Shown one piece after another: positions 46,460 through 54,097 of a DNA stretch of 64,000 nucleotides; within the stretch, counting starts at the first letter, position 1, and every line of letters starts with the position of its first letter. Both the position numbers and the translations under genes were made by a program. Below the pieces are notes generated by a model. The model made no database searches. It worked only from the letters and a program-made list of their open reading frames with translations, and was not told the origin of the DNA. The stretch is from the NCBI GenBank assembly GCA_008933765.1, contig WBUK01000007.1:62001-126000 (forward strand). Direction: 5' to 3'. The stretch is from Ignavibacteriaceae bacterium. GTDB lineage: Bacteria; Bacteroidota; Ignavibacteria; Ignavibacteriales; Ignavibacteriaceae.

Positions 46460-47562
46460 TTTTTTCTCACAATGTTAAGTCCTATGTTGGCGGTTGTAAC
46501 CATGTCCTCCCACATCACAAATTCGTCGTTTGCGTGCGGGTTTTGTGCGCCAATGCCCAAATTAACCGAAGGTATTCCCAGCCCGTTGAGTGAGTTGGCA
46601 TCACTTCCGCCGAAAGAAATCACCGGTTGTGGCTCCATGTTGGTCGCTCTAATAGCATTGTATGCCAACTGATACGCCAAATGATCCGGCGAAAGCTCAT
46701 ACGGGGTGAAGTCTTCATAAATAGCTTTAGTAATCGCAGCACCGGCGGTTTTCACTTCTTCTTCAAATGTGTTAAGCACCCGTTCCAGTTCTTCTTCAAG
46801 CCTCTGCGGTTTGAAAGACCTCACCTCGCCCACAATTTTCACTTTTTCAGGCACAACATTCGTCGCTGTGCCCCCTTCTATAATACCGATGTTCATCGTT
46901 GTGTCGTCATCGAGCCGCCCTTGCTTGAGGCGTGCGATTGAAGCGGCGGCAATTCCTATTGCGTTAATCCCTTTTTCCGGAGCGATGCCGGAGTGAGAAG
47001 CCCGCCCGAGAATTTCCAGAGTGAATGTTTTTGAGCCGGGCGCACGATAAACAAACTTGCCGGGCAGGTGCGATGAATCAAACACGATACCCGCTTCAAC
47101 CCAAGCCGGCACTTCTAAATTTTTCGAGCCTCCGAGCGTCGTTTCTTCGCAGGTAAAAAACACAGCGGTAAAATCTTCAATTTCCGGGTTGTTTTCGGCA
47201 AGTTCAATCAGATAAAGAATTGTCGCCATCCCCTGTCTGTTATCCGCTCCCAGAATTGTTCGCCCGTCTGTGTGAATTTTGCCCGTGCCTTCATCCACCA
47301 CTACTGTAATATTTTCGGTGGTTCTCGCGGTATCCATGTGTGCGGTTAACATAAATTTTCCGCCCGTTCCGCGTTTAATAATAATATTTCCGGTGTTGCT
47401 TCCGGTTTCTTTGCCGCTGTTGTCTTCAGTTACTGTTACACTTTTGCCTTTCAGAAACTCCCTGACGAAATCCGCCACGGGCTTCTCGTTACAGGAAAGA
47501 GCGTCAATTTTAACGAGATTTTTAAATATTTCAAGGATTCTGTGTCTGTCTGTCGTAATCAT
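46456..47562 (-). CDS. M20-family metallopeptidase (PepT-like)
   Basis: 368 residues, no signal peptide, so cytoplasmic. Metal-ligand motifs: FMLTAHMDTA (His and Asp), GADNRQGMATILYLIE, FFTCEETTLGGSK (catalytic Glu), DSSHLPGKF and the C-terminal GIGAQNPHANDEF. A lid domain is present (about 180-290, with GRASHSGIAPEKGINAI). It is close to the peptidase T-like or tripeptide aminopeptidase group and could finish peptides imported after extracellular cleavage. It is the first gene of the second surface operon, coupled to the cyanophycinase-like gene by a four-base overlap. Confidence 0.88.
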   Translation of the reverse strand: MITTDRHRILEIFKNLVKIDALSCNEKPVADFVREFLKGKSVTVTEDNSGKETGSNTGNIIIKRGTGGKFMLTAHMDTARTTENITVVVDEGTGKIHTDGRTILGADNRQGMATILYLIELAENNPEIEDFTAVFFTCEETTLGGSKNLEVPAWVEAGIVFDSSHLPGKFVYRAPGSKTFTLEILGRASHSGIAPEKGINAIGIAAASIARLKQGRLDDDTTMNIGIIEGGTATNVVPEKVKIVGEVRSFKPQRLEEELERVLNTFEEEVKTAGAAITKAIYEDFTPYELSPDHLAYQLAYNAIRATNMEPQPVISFGGSDANSLNGLGIPSVNLGIGAQNPHANDEFVMWEDMVTTANIGLNIVRKK

Positions 47563-47691
47563 TTTTTCATTTTGGGGAAAGATTGTAAATTTTCTTACAA
47601 ATTACGAATAATTTGTTTCACAGTCAATAGAGAAAGTAAAATTATTTACACTTTTTTTTCTTCTTGCCCCTTTTTTTATAAATAGCGGTAC

Positions 47692-47847
47692 AAATTTGCC
47701 GTGTGAATATGCGCAAATTCTTGATATTACAATTTGACGGATGATTAAGGAAAAACTTTTGAAATAACGATTTGTCGGTTGAATATATACAAAATCTTAA
47801 TTTGGCATTTGCCGGCTGAGAATACGCAAATTCCCTATATGAAGGTT
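47692..47847. repeat. Decayed 38-bp tandem array
   Basis: Four units each starting ATTTGnCGGnTGAnnAT: about 47692, 47730, 47768 and 47805. Best-kept parts are ATTTGCCG, GAATATGCGCAAATTC and GAATACGCAAATTC. The A/T-rich 71-codon minus frame that crosses it looks like a chance reading. Confidence 0.6.
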
Positions 47848-48039
47848 CAGGTCGCAAAAGAAACTAATTCCCGAAGTTCGTTGTTTTAATTGTTGAATAT
47901 TTCAAAACATAAAAATTGAATACACCACCATTACACACCGAATATCTGCAAATTCCGGAAGTTAACGCTTCCGACACTTCAAACATCCGGGAATTTCGAT
48001 GTTGTTGCAACTGAATTGTCGCCGGCTGTCATTGTTGCT

Positions 48040-48203
48040 GTTGCAATAACTCACAAAACTGCAGGTTCTGTTGCAGCTGCCGCTATAGTAGCCTACAGAA
48101 ATAGTTAAATCTGCTGCGAAAGCTGCAATAACTTAAAATACTGCAGGTTCTGTTTTTGCGGGTAAAGCAGCACACAGAAATTGTGAAATCCGCTGATTTT
48201 ATC
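48040..48203. repeat. 82-bp imperfect tandem duplication
   Basis: GCAATAACTCACAAAACTGC plus AGGTTCTG at 48043 is matched by GCAATAACTTAAAATACTGC plus AGGTTCTG at 48125, and the following CACAGAAAT phrases also recur. Spacing is 82 bp. Not coding. Confidence 0.65.
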
Positions 48204-48370
48204 GTTGCAGCGAAAAATTATGAAATCTGTTGCCAAACTTTCGCTCGTTAAAACTTAATTAACAGAACCGACCAGAATCCGGCAAATAAGGCAACCGAAA
48301 TTTTACGATTAAAATTTTAAAATAAAACTCATTTATAAATAACAAAGCGCCCACCGGGCAAAATAGAGAT

Positions 48371-49504
48371 ATGAACGATTCTTTGAGGGAGTTCGCATCC
48401 CTTGCAATTGAAAAGTACAACAATCACTCGTGCATGTTGCCTCTAAAGGATGAAACGCGGAAATTTATCGAGGGATTTCTGCGGTTGGCTTTTCCACAGT
48501 TCGCCGACCGGTCGTTTGAACGCACCGAAGAAATTGCAGCTGCTGCAACTCTTCTTATGCACGATTTGAAAAAAATATTAGACTCACTCTCTGCGTACAA
48601 CCCCGAAACGGGGAAGAATCCGTACAGAGGTGAAACTGAGAAAGTTCCGTACAAACCCGAAACAGGGAAAAATCCCAACAACCCCAATTCAGAGAAAAAC
48701 GCTTACAATTCCGAAACGGGTAAAGAGGTTGACCGCTTTCACCCGACTGGTAAAAAATTAAAAATGGTTAACAAAGAAGCCGGTGCTGCCAATAAAAACC
48801 ACAAGCAACAGGCTCCTGATTATGGGGCTAACCTGACCATTGCCGGGAAAACTGCAACTGTTGGCTTAAACAAAAACCCCCTCCGGCTGAAAACCGACAC
48901 TTCGGAAATTGTTAAAAAATTCGCGATGAAACTGCCCGGAATAATGAGGAATCTCGATCTTGACGCTGAAGCGATTTTCGGCGGTGACCCCGCTGCCGAA
49001 AGCGAAGACGAAGTCATTCTCGCGTACCCGGGATTCCTCGCAATCACGATTTACCGCGTTGCGCACCAACTTTTCCTTTTGAATGTACCGCTCGTACCGA
49101 GAATTCTGACAGAATATGCGCACGAGCGAACCGGTATTGACATCCACCCGGGTGCAACTATCGGCGAATCTTTCTGCATCGATCACGGCACCGGCATTGT
49201 GATCGGCGAATCCTCAATCATCGGAAACCGTGTGAAAATTTATCAGGGCGTTACTATCGGTGCCCTCAGCGTCGATAAGTCGCACGCAAGCACAAAGCGT
49301 CACCCGACGATCGAAGATGATGTCGTGATTTACGCACAGGCAGTTATTCTTGGCGGCGAAACCGTGATCGGAAAAAACAGCGTAATCGGCGGAAACGCAT
49401 GGGTTACGGAGTCGATCCCCCCTGATTCTGTCGTTATTCATAAAAGTCAGGTCAGGCTTAAACACAACGGAAAAGATGAACCGGCGCTTGATTTTGTGAT
49501 TTAA
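48371..49504 (+). CDS. cysE: Serine O-acetyltransferase with repeat insertion
   Basis: 377 residues, about 70-100 longer than usual. It acetylates L-serine with acetyl-CoA, the first step of cysteine synthesis. The N-terminal helical region (1-72) and the SAT domain from about 172 (TDTSEIVKKFAMKLPGIMRN, GDPAAES, YPGFLAITIYRVAHQL) to the left-handed helix (IDIHPGATIGESFCIDHGTG) are intact. Between them lies an insertion of low complexity, beginning with five tandem 9-residue units (76-120: YNPETGKNP, YRGETEKVP, YKPETGKNP, NNPNSEKNA, YNSETGKEV). The C-terminus is DFVI; a terminal Ile is what docks SAT into cysteine synthase, encoded next. Confidence 0.92.
   Translation: MNDSLREFASLAIEKYNNHSCMLPLKDETRKFIEGFLRLAFPQFADRSFERTEEIAAAATLLMHDLKKILDSLSAYNPETGKNPYRGETEKVPYKPETGKNPNNPNSEKNAYNSETGKEVDRFHPTGKKLKMVNKEAGAANKNHKQQAPDYGANLTIAGKTATVGLNKNPLRLKTDTSEIVKKFAMKLPGIMRNLDLDAEAIFGGDPAAESEDEVILAYPGFLAITIYRVAHQLFLLNVPLVPRILTEYAHERTGIDIHPGATIGESFCIDHGTGIVIGESSIIGNRVKIYQGVTIGALSVDKSHASTKRHPTIEDDVVIYAQAVILGGETVIGKNSVIGGNAWVTESIPPDSVVIHKSQVRLKHNGKDEPALDFVI
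48596..48730 (+). repeat. In-frame 5 x 27-bp repeat inside serine acetyltransferase
   Basis: Units start at 48596, 48623, 48650, 48677 and 48704, consensus TACAAnCCCGAAACnGGnAA. Each encodes nine residues (YNPETGKNP-like). Units 1, 3 and 5 are closest. The period keeps the reading frame. Confidence 0.9.
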
Positions 49505-49548
49505 TTTCTTTTGTTACGAGACACATATTTTTAACTATTGTAACTTTA

Positions 49549-49579
49549 CAGCCGGCTTAACAAACCCTTTAGCCGGCTG
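49549..49579 (+). terminator. Possible hairpin after serine acetyltransferase
   Basis: CAGCCGGCT (49549-49557) and AGCCGGCTG (49571-49579) form a 9-bp stem with a 13-nt loop. The T-run is poor (ATGAACATTTTT), so termination is uncertain; it could instead act on the cysK leader. Confidence 0.4.
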
Positions 49580-49654
49580 ATGAACATTTTTCGAGCGTTT
49601 TATTCTATACGCTGACAACCAAAACAGAACTTACGATAAATATGGAGAATCAGA

Positions 49655-50563
49655 ATGAGATACAACAATATTCTTGAAACAATAGGCAGAACACCAACCG
49701 TTAAAATCAACCGCCTTTTTGGTAATACACATCAAATTTGGATGAAATTAGAGAAAGCAAACCCCGCAGGCAGTATAAAGGACAGAATTGCGCTCGCAAT
49801 GATTGAAGACGCCGAACGAAAAGGGCTTTTGAAACCAAACAGCACGATTTTCGAGCCAACTTCAGGAAACACAGGTATCGGCTTGGCGATGGTTGCAGCG
49901 GTTAAGGGATATAAATTAATTTTGGTGATGCCCGAATCGATGTCGATCGAAAGGCGTAAAATGATGGCGGCTTATGGCGCCGGATTTGAACTTACACCGC
50001 GCGAAAAAGGTATGAACGGCGCAATTGAAAGGGCGAAAGAATTGCTGGCTTCAACACCTGACTCATGGATGCCACAACAGTTCGAAAACGAAGCTAACAC
50101 CGAAGTGCACAGAAAAACAACCGCTCAGGAGATTATTAACGACTTCCCTGATGGGCTTGACTATATAATTTCCGGTGTGGGTACGGGCGGACACATAACC
50201 GGAATTGCTGAAGTGTTGAAAGGGAAGTTCCCAAAAATGAAAGTTTTTGCCGTTGAACCGGAACTTTCACCCGTTCTATCGGGCGGTAAACCGGGACCGC
50301 ACCCACTGCAGGGTCTGGGGGCAGGCTTCATCCCAAAAATCATGAATACAAAAATTTTAGATGGAGTTATCACAGTCGGCAAAGATGAATCTTACGAATA
50401 TACCCGTCGCGCGGCAAAAGAAGAAGGTTTGTTTATCGGTATCTCTTCCGGCGCTTCACTTGCTGCGGTTGCCAAAAAATTGGGTTCAATCCCGGGAGGC
50501 TCCACAATTCTGACACTTAATTTCGACGGTGGCGAGCGTTACCTTTCTGAATTGTTTGAGTAA
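49655..50563 (+). CDS. cysK: Cysteine synthase (O-acetylserine sulfhydrylase)
   Basis: 302 residues, normal length. PLP-dependent beta-replacement enzyme making L-cysteine from O-acetylserine and sulfide. PLP Lys42 lies in [12 protein letters not shown], followed by the substrate loop [12 protein letters not shown], the phosphate loop [10 protein letters not shown] (GTGGT-like) and the C-terminal [11 protein letters not shown]. The ATG at 49655 follows GGAG with about eight bases spacing. It follows the serine acetyltransferase by 150 bp, and the two likely form the cysteine synthase complex. Confidence 0.97.
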   Translation: MRYNNILETIGRTPTVKINRLFGNTHQIWMKLEKANPAGSIKDRIALAMIEDAERKGLLKPNSTIFEPTSGNTGIGLAMVAAVKGYKLILVMPESMSIERRKMMAAYGAGFELTPREKGMNGAIERAKELLASTPDSWMPQQFENEANTEVHRKTTAQEIINDFPDGLDYIISGVGTGGHITGIAEVLKGKFPKMKVFAVEPELSPVLSGGKPGPHPLQGLGAGFIPKIMNTKILDGVITVGKDESYEYTRRAAKEEGLFIGISSGASLAAVAKKLGSIPGGSTILTLNFDGGERYLSELFE

Positions 50564-50608
50564 AATGCAATATTTTGTGAAGCGTTCAAAAAGTAGTTTC
50601 ACTACAAA

Positions 50609-50656
50609 AACTTTCTTAACACGAAACTGCAAAACTTTCTTAACATCGAATAATTT
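50609..50656 (+). repeat. Small 24-bp direct repeat
   Basis: AAAACTTTCTTAACACGAAACTGC at about 50607 is followed at once by AAAACTTTCTTAACATCGAA. Short, AT-rich, after cysK. Confidence 0.5.
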
Positions 50657-50748
50657 CGTACATTTCGAGTGCAAAAGGCGATAATTAACTTCCCAATACG
50701 AAGCAGGTTATCGCCCGGTTATTCCGGCAAACTAACAAATGTTGTAAA

Positions 50749-51216
50749 TTGAGCTATCACGCTGTCGTTTTTAAATCGAAATTACCGCTTAACTTGCGCG
50801 ACGAGTTGGAAAGAATCTTCTTTTTCAATCAACGGCAGGGTGTGCACAGCGAAAAAATCCAGGAAGCTATCGATACTAAAGGTTTCATTTCCATCGTAGA
50901 AAAGCGAGAGCATCTGCTGCTTCAAAGCGATAAACTGCCCTTAGAATGCCTTTTTGCTTTGGATGCCGATTCCCCCGACGCCTCTCTGCTCGGCGTGATA
51001 TGTTACAATTTGGAAGACAAAAAGTGCAAAATTCTGCACATTGCGGTTGATCCTGAATGTGCTGCAAGTGGCGAATATGAATCGGAGCTTCTGACTTTCC
51101 GTCTGGTTGAAAAGGTGCGCAAGCTCGCCGTTGATAAGAAAATGGAATCGGTGGAGCTTCCATATTCCGGCAAAATTTTACACATAAACAGAAAAATCCT
51201 CGATATTTTTGAATAA
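50749..51216 (+). CDS. GNAT-like acyltransferase or related protein, unknown
   Basis: 155 residues from a TTG at 50749; no ATG occurs early in the frame and later TTG codons are possible starts, so the start is uncertain. The centre (LLGVICYNLEDKKCKILHIA, VDPECAASGEYESELLTFRL) looks like the core strands and acyl-CoA pyrophosphate-binding helix of the GNAT fold, though the Gly-rich loop is poor. It stops one base before the acyl carrier protein start, so the two are coupled. Its company (ACP, KAS III-like enzyme) suggests an acyl-transfer step, but this is inference. Confidence 0.6.
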   Translation: MSYHAVVFKSKLPLNLRDELERIFFFNQRQGVHSEKIQEAIDTKGFISIVEKREHLLLQSDKLPLECLFALDADSPDASLLGVICYNLEDKKCKILHIAVDPECAASGEYESELLTFRLVEKVRKLAVDKKMESVELPYSGKILHINRKILDIFE

Positions 51217-51217
51217 T

Positions 51218-51457
51218 ATGGATATTCAGCAATTCACCCGATATTTCGAGTCAGCCGTTGAAGGTGTTCCGCCCGGCACGCTAACCCCTGCTTCACGCTT
51301 TCGTGACGAGATACCGGGATGGGATTCCCTCGCTGCACTCGCCGTGCTTGCAATGATCGACGCCGAATTTGATGTAACAATCAAGGCGAACGATTTCATC
51401 GCCTGCACTTCCATCGAAGAAGTTTTCAAACTTGTAAAAGACGCAAAAGGCGCATAG
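51218..51457 (+). CDS. Acyl carrier protein
   Basis: 79 residues from the ATG at 51218; the TTG at 51209 overlaps the previous stop. The phosphopantetheine site is GWDSLAAL with Ser37, set in the usual four-helix ACP shape (FTRYFESAVEG, IEEVFKLVKDA). It is not the housekeeping AcpP type (which has DSLDTVE); it is a specialised carrier, as in O-antigen or polyketide-like clusters. It is followed two bases later by the KAS III-like gene, its probable partner. Confidence 0.88.
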   Translation: MDIQQFTRYFESAVEGVPPGTLTPASRFRDEIPGWDSLAALAVLAMIDAEFDVTIKANDFIACTSIEEVFKLVKDAKGA

Positions 51458-51459
51458 AA

Positions 51460-52659
51460 GTGGCTTTCGCAAAGCTTTCAAATGTAAGAATTGCCGCCGT
51501 TGCAGCCGCAGTGCCGGCACAAACTGAAAGCAACCTCAGCCTCCCATTTGGCGACGAAGTAAACCAAAAACTTATCAGCACAACCGGGATTGAAACCCGG
51601 CACATCGCTCCTGAAGGTATGTGCGCTTCTGATCTCTGCTTTGCAGCCGCCGAAAAGCTCTTGAACGACAACCACATCGACCGTTCAACCGTTAAACTGA
51701 TGATTTTCAACTCCCAGACACCTGATTTCCGCATTCCGCACACTTCAGGGCACCTGCAGCACCGATTAGCTTTGGGAACAGATACCATCTGCTTCGATAT
51801 GACAATGGGGTGCTCCGGCTACCTGTATGCTTTATTCACTGCAGGCTCAATTTTGGAAACTGTGGGTTTTAACGGACAAAATGCGCACTGTGATTCGAAC
51901 CAACATCCATCCGAGGATTCCTCACGGACTGATTCGTCTTCGGGAGACTCAACAATAAGTGATTCAACACCGGCGGATTCGATAATAGCGGATTCGTCAC
52001 CGGAAAAAACAGGAGTAAAAAGGGCGCTCGTTTTGGCAGGGGATGTTCTTTCCCCCTCTGTTTCAAAGTATGACCGCTCAGCCCGTCCCCTTTTTGGCGA
52101 CGCAGGTTCGGCTACACTTCTGGAGTTTGAAGAGGGCAACACTTCATTTTGGGGGCTTAACACGGATGGAAGCGGCTTCGAAACTTTGATGATTGAAGCC
52201 GGTGGCGCCAGAAAACCGATCTCGCCCGGTTCGTTTGAGTATAAAGAGTTCAGCAAGGATATTAAACGGCGGGAGTTCGACCTGAGCATCAGCGGAATGG
52301 ATATTTTTAATTTTTCCATCTCTCTTGTGCCGAAAATTATTAAGGAGTTTTTTGCTCATTTTGCGATTGACCCCGGCAAAATTGACCTTTGGCTGCTTCA
52401 TCAGGCTAATATGATGATAAACGGAATTCTCGCAAAAAAACTCGCAATCCCCGAGGGGAAAATGCCCCTCTCATTGAAAGAGTTCGGTAACACCTCTGCT
52501 GTTTCCATCCCGCTTACAATGGTAACAAAAGCGGCGGATACTCTTCGAAATGGCGAAATTAGTGCACTTATGAGCGGTTTCGGAACAGGGCTTTCACTTG
52601 CGGTCAATTGTTTGAAACTGAAAAATGTTAAAGTTTCAGAGCTTTGCGTGGTGGGGTGA
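51460..52659 (+). CDS. 3-oxoacyl-ACP synthase III (KAS III/FabH-like) with DS-rich insertion
   Basis: 399 residues from GTG at 51460, against about 320-350 in the family. The thiolase-fold triad is complete: Cys118 (DMTMGCSGYLYAL), His in WLLHQANMM, Asn in GNTSAVSIPL. The extra length is an insert at about 143-185 between two conserved elements, made mainly of six 5-residue units (DSSRT, DSSSG, DSTIS, DSTPA, DSIIA, DSSPE), predicted disordered. It should condense an acyl starter with malonyl-ACP carried by the ACP encoded just upstream. It is probably not the housekeeping FabH. Its 3' end is duplicated downstream. Confidence 0.88.
   Translation: MAFAKLSNVRIAAVAAAVPAQTESNLSLPFGDEVNQKLISTTGIETRHIAPEGMCASDLCFAAAEKLLNDNHIDRSTVKLMIFNSQTPDFRIPHTSGHLQHRLALGTDTICFDMTMGCSGYLYALFTAGSILETVGFNGQNAHCDSNQHPSEDSSRTDSSSGDSTISDSTPADSIIADSSPEKTGVKRALVLAGDVLSPSVSKYDRSARPLFGDAGSATLLEFEEGNTSFWGLNTDGSGFETLMIEAGGARKPISPGSFEYKEFSKDIKRREFDLSISGMDIFNFSISLVPKIIKEFFAHFAIDPGKIDLWLLHQANMMINGILAKKLAIPEGKMPLSLKEFGNTSAVSIPLTMVTKAADTLRNGEISALMSGFGTGLSLAVNCLKLKNVKVSELCVVG
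51916..52005 (+). repeat. In-frame 6 x 15-bp repeat inside the KAS III gene
   Basis: Units of 15 bp begin GATTC or GACTC at 51916, 51931, 51946, 51961, 51976 and 51991, each encoding DS plus three variable residues. A related GATTC unit precedes at 51892. The frame is kept throughout. Confidence 0.9.
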
Positions 52660-52732
52660 AGCCTTCTATTTTTAGCAAGTTATCTCAAACTGAAAAATGT
52701 TAAAGTTCCGGAGCTTTGCGTGGTGGGGTGAA
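52615..52732 (+). repeat. Echoed 3' end of the KAS III gene
   Basis: The last 46 bp of the gene with its stop (52615-52660) recur at 52687-52732 with two mismatches. The original ends LKLKNVKVSELCVVG-stop and the copy LKLKNVKVPELCVVG-stop. Stop-to-stop distance is 72 bp, exactly 24 codons. Confidence 0.92.
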
Positions 52733-52839
52733 AGCAGCCGCTGCGCTTCATCCTCAAGTGATCATCCTAAACCATTTGTTAGTCCACCGCACCAATTTCC
52801 GGGTGCACCCCCACCCATACCAGTGCACCAAATCTGCCG

Positions 52840-53994
52840 TTACTTTTTCTGAGCCAAAAGCCTCTCATATTCCCGAATCATAACGCGGGCATTTTCTTTA
52901 AGGTCGTAGCGGTCACGCACTCTCTGTTTCCCCGCCGCACCAATTTTCAGGCGTAAATCCTTATCCAAAATCAACTTAAGTATCGCATTTTTAAGGTCGG
53001 AAACATCATCATGTTTGAAGTGCAGCCCCGAAACACCATCCTCGACTATATCCTGAAGACCGCCTCTCTTTGAAACGATACACGGCACACCGCGGGACAT
53101 CCCTTCAACCGTCGATACGCCGAAACTTTCATTCACCTGTGTCGGGTAAACCTCAATATCAAACCCGTCGTGAACAGCCATTATTTGCTCATTAGGAACA
53201 TAACCCCGGAAAATAACTTTATCGCCAATTCCGAGTTTTTCTGCCAGTTCTTTGAAATCATCCATGCCGGGACCCCTGCCGACAAGTTCCAGTTTAATAT
53301 CATAACCGGGCGCTTCTTTAATCACCTCACTTAGCGCACGAATTAAAACATGCTGCCCGTACATCTCTGCGATTGTCTTAACGCAACCGATGGTTATTTT
53401 TTTGTCTCTTTCGTTTTTGGGCGCAATATCATCTGCCGCATTATAATCTTCCGCCTTACCTGCCTTGGGTGAAGCGTCATCATCCAAATAAACGCCAAAG
53501 GGGGTCAGAACAAACTCCTTATCCGTCCAGTTTTTAGACCCGCGCGCCATATATTCGGAAGTTGAAAAAAGTACATCCGCTTTACGCAGCACAAATTGAA
53601 TAACAGAGCGGTGTAAAACCGATTTCTCGGGGAAGCTCCGCACTTCCATCCCCCAGACCGAGACCAAAAAAGGCTTAAACCCGGTAAGCGCACCCAACAG
53701 CCCGTAGCTTGAAGCATAATGAGCGTGGATAACATCAGGTTTCAGCCTTTTAATCAACTTTTTCAGCCTAATAATCTCTTTCATGTAAATGAGTTTAATC
53801 AGCGCACCATCCCCCTTGTTGGCAATTTTCTGCGAAATTCTCCCTTCGTGAATTGTAACGCCCGAGAACCGTTCGGTTGCGCATGTAAGCCCGAAAATGT
53901 GAACATCCATCCCTTCGGAAGCCAGCACTTCCGCCCATTTTTTCGTGTGTGCCGACCTGAGGTCGGAAAGCATTAAAAGTCTTCGCCCTTTCAT
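52840..53994 (-). CDS. GT-B glycosyltransferase (family 4-like)
   Basis: 384 residues from the ATG at 53994 with GGAAAG upstream. Two Rossmann-like halves: an N-terminal acceptor half (MLSDLRSAHTKKWAEVLASE, DVIHAHYASSYGLLGALTGF) and a nucleotide-sugar half (KLELVGRGPGMDDFKELAEK, FRGYVPNEQIMAVHDGFDIE, VNESFGVSTVEGMSRGVPCI) with the conserved Glu of the EX7E motif. A polar loop of about 25 residues (DDDASPKAGKAED, ADDIAPKNERDKK) near the domain link looks inserted. It probably acts in surface polysaccharide or lipid glycosylation with the ACP/KAS III module next to it, but is on the opposite strand. Confidence 0.9.
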   Translation of the reverse strand: MKGRRLLMLSDLRSAHTKKWAEVLASEGMDVHIFGLTCATERFSGVTIHEGRISQKIANKGDGALIKLIYMKEIIRLKKLIKRLKPDVIHAHYASSYGLLGALTGFKPFLVSVWGMEVRSFPEKSVLHRSVIQFVLRKADVLFSTSEYMARGSKNWTDKEFVLTPFGVYLDDDASPKAGKAEDYNAADDIAPKNERDKKITIGCVKTIAEMYGQHVLIRALSEVIKEAPGYDIKLELVGRGPGMDDFKELAEKLGIGDKVIFRGYVPNEQIMAVHDGFDIEVYPTQVNESFGVSTVEGMSRGVPCIVSKRGGLQDIVEDGVSGLHFKHDDVSDLKNAILKLILDKDLRLKIGAAGKQRVRDRYDLKENARVMIREYERLLAQKK

Positions 53995-54004
53995 TTCTTT
54001 CCAA

Positions 54005-54097
54005 CCTCCGGTCTCATAATTTCTGCCTCAAAGTTCATAATACCTGCCGGAAATCTCTCAGCTTCTCCCCCAAACCTCACATTTTCTGCCTCGCTCA
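54005..54097 (-). repeat. Possible echo of the prolyl oligopeptidase 3' end
   Basis: On the minus strand the bases around the stop (GAGCGAGGCAGAAAATGTGAG, 54097-54075) resemble TTTGAGGCAGAAATTATGAG 63 bp downstream. Both have a stop codon just before the shared part. The match is short and may be chance. Confidence 0.4.

Larger units (their letters stand above)
47563..48370. other. 808-bp intergenic region of decayed repeats
   Basis: Between divergent M20 and serine acetyltransferase genes. It holds a four-unit decayed 38-bp array (47692-47847) and an 82-bp imperfect duplication (48040-48203), described separately. Both flanking genes need promoters here but I find no exact TTTG/TAnnTTTG pair. 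A GCCC-ACC-GGGC mini-hairpin lies just before the acetyltransferase start. No RNA gene recognised. Confidence 0.6.

Noticed and set aside
47642..47857. 71-codon minus frame
   Set aside because: It reads through the decayed 38-bp array and ends in a Lys run; composition is that of AT-rich non-coding DNA.
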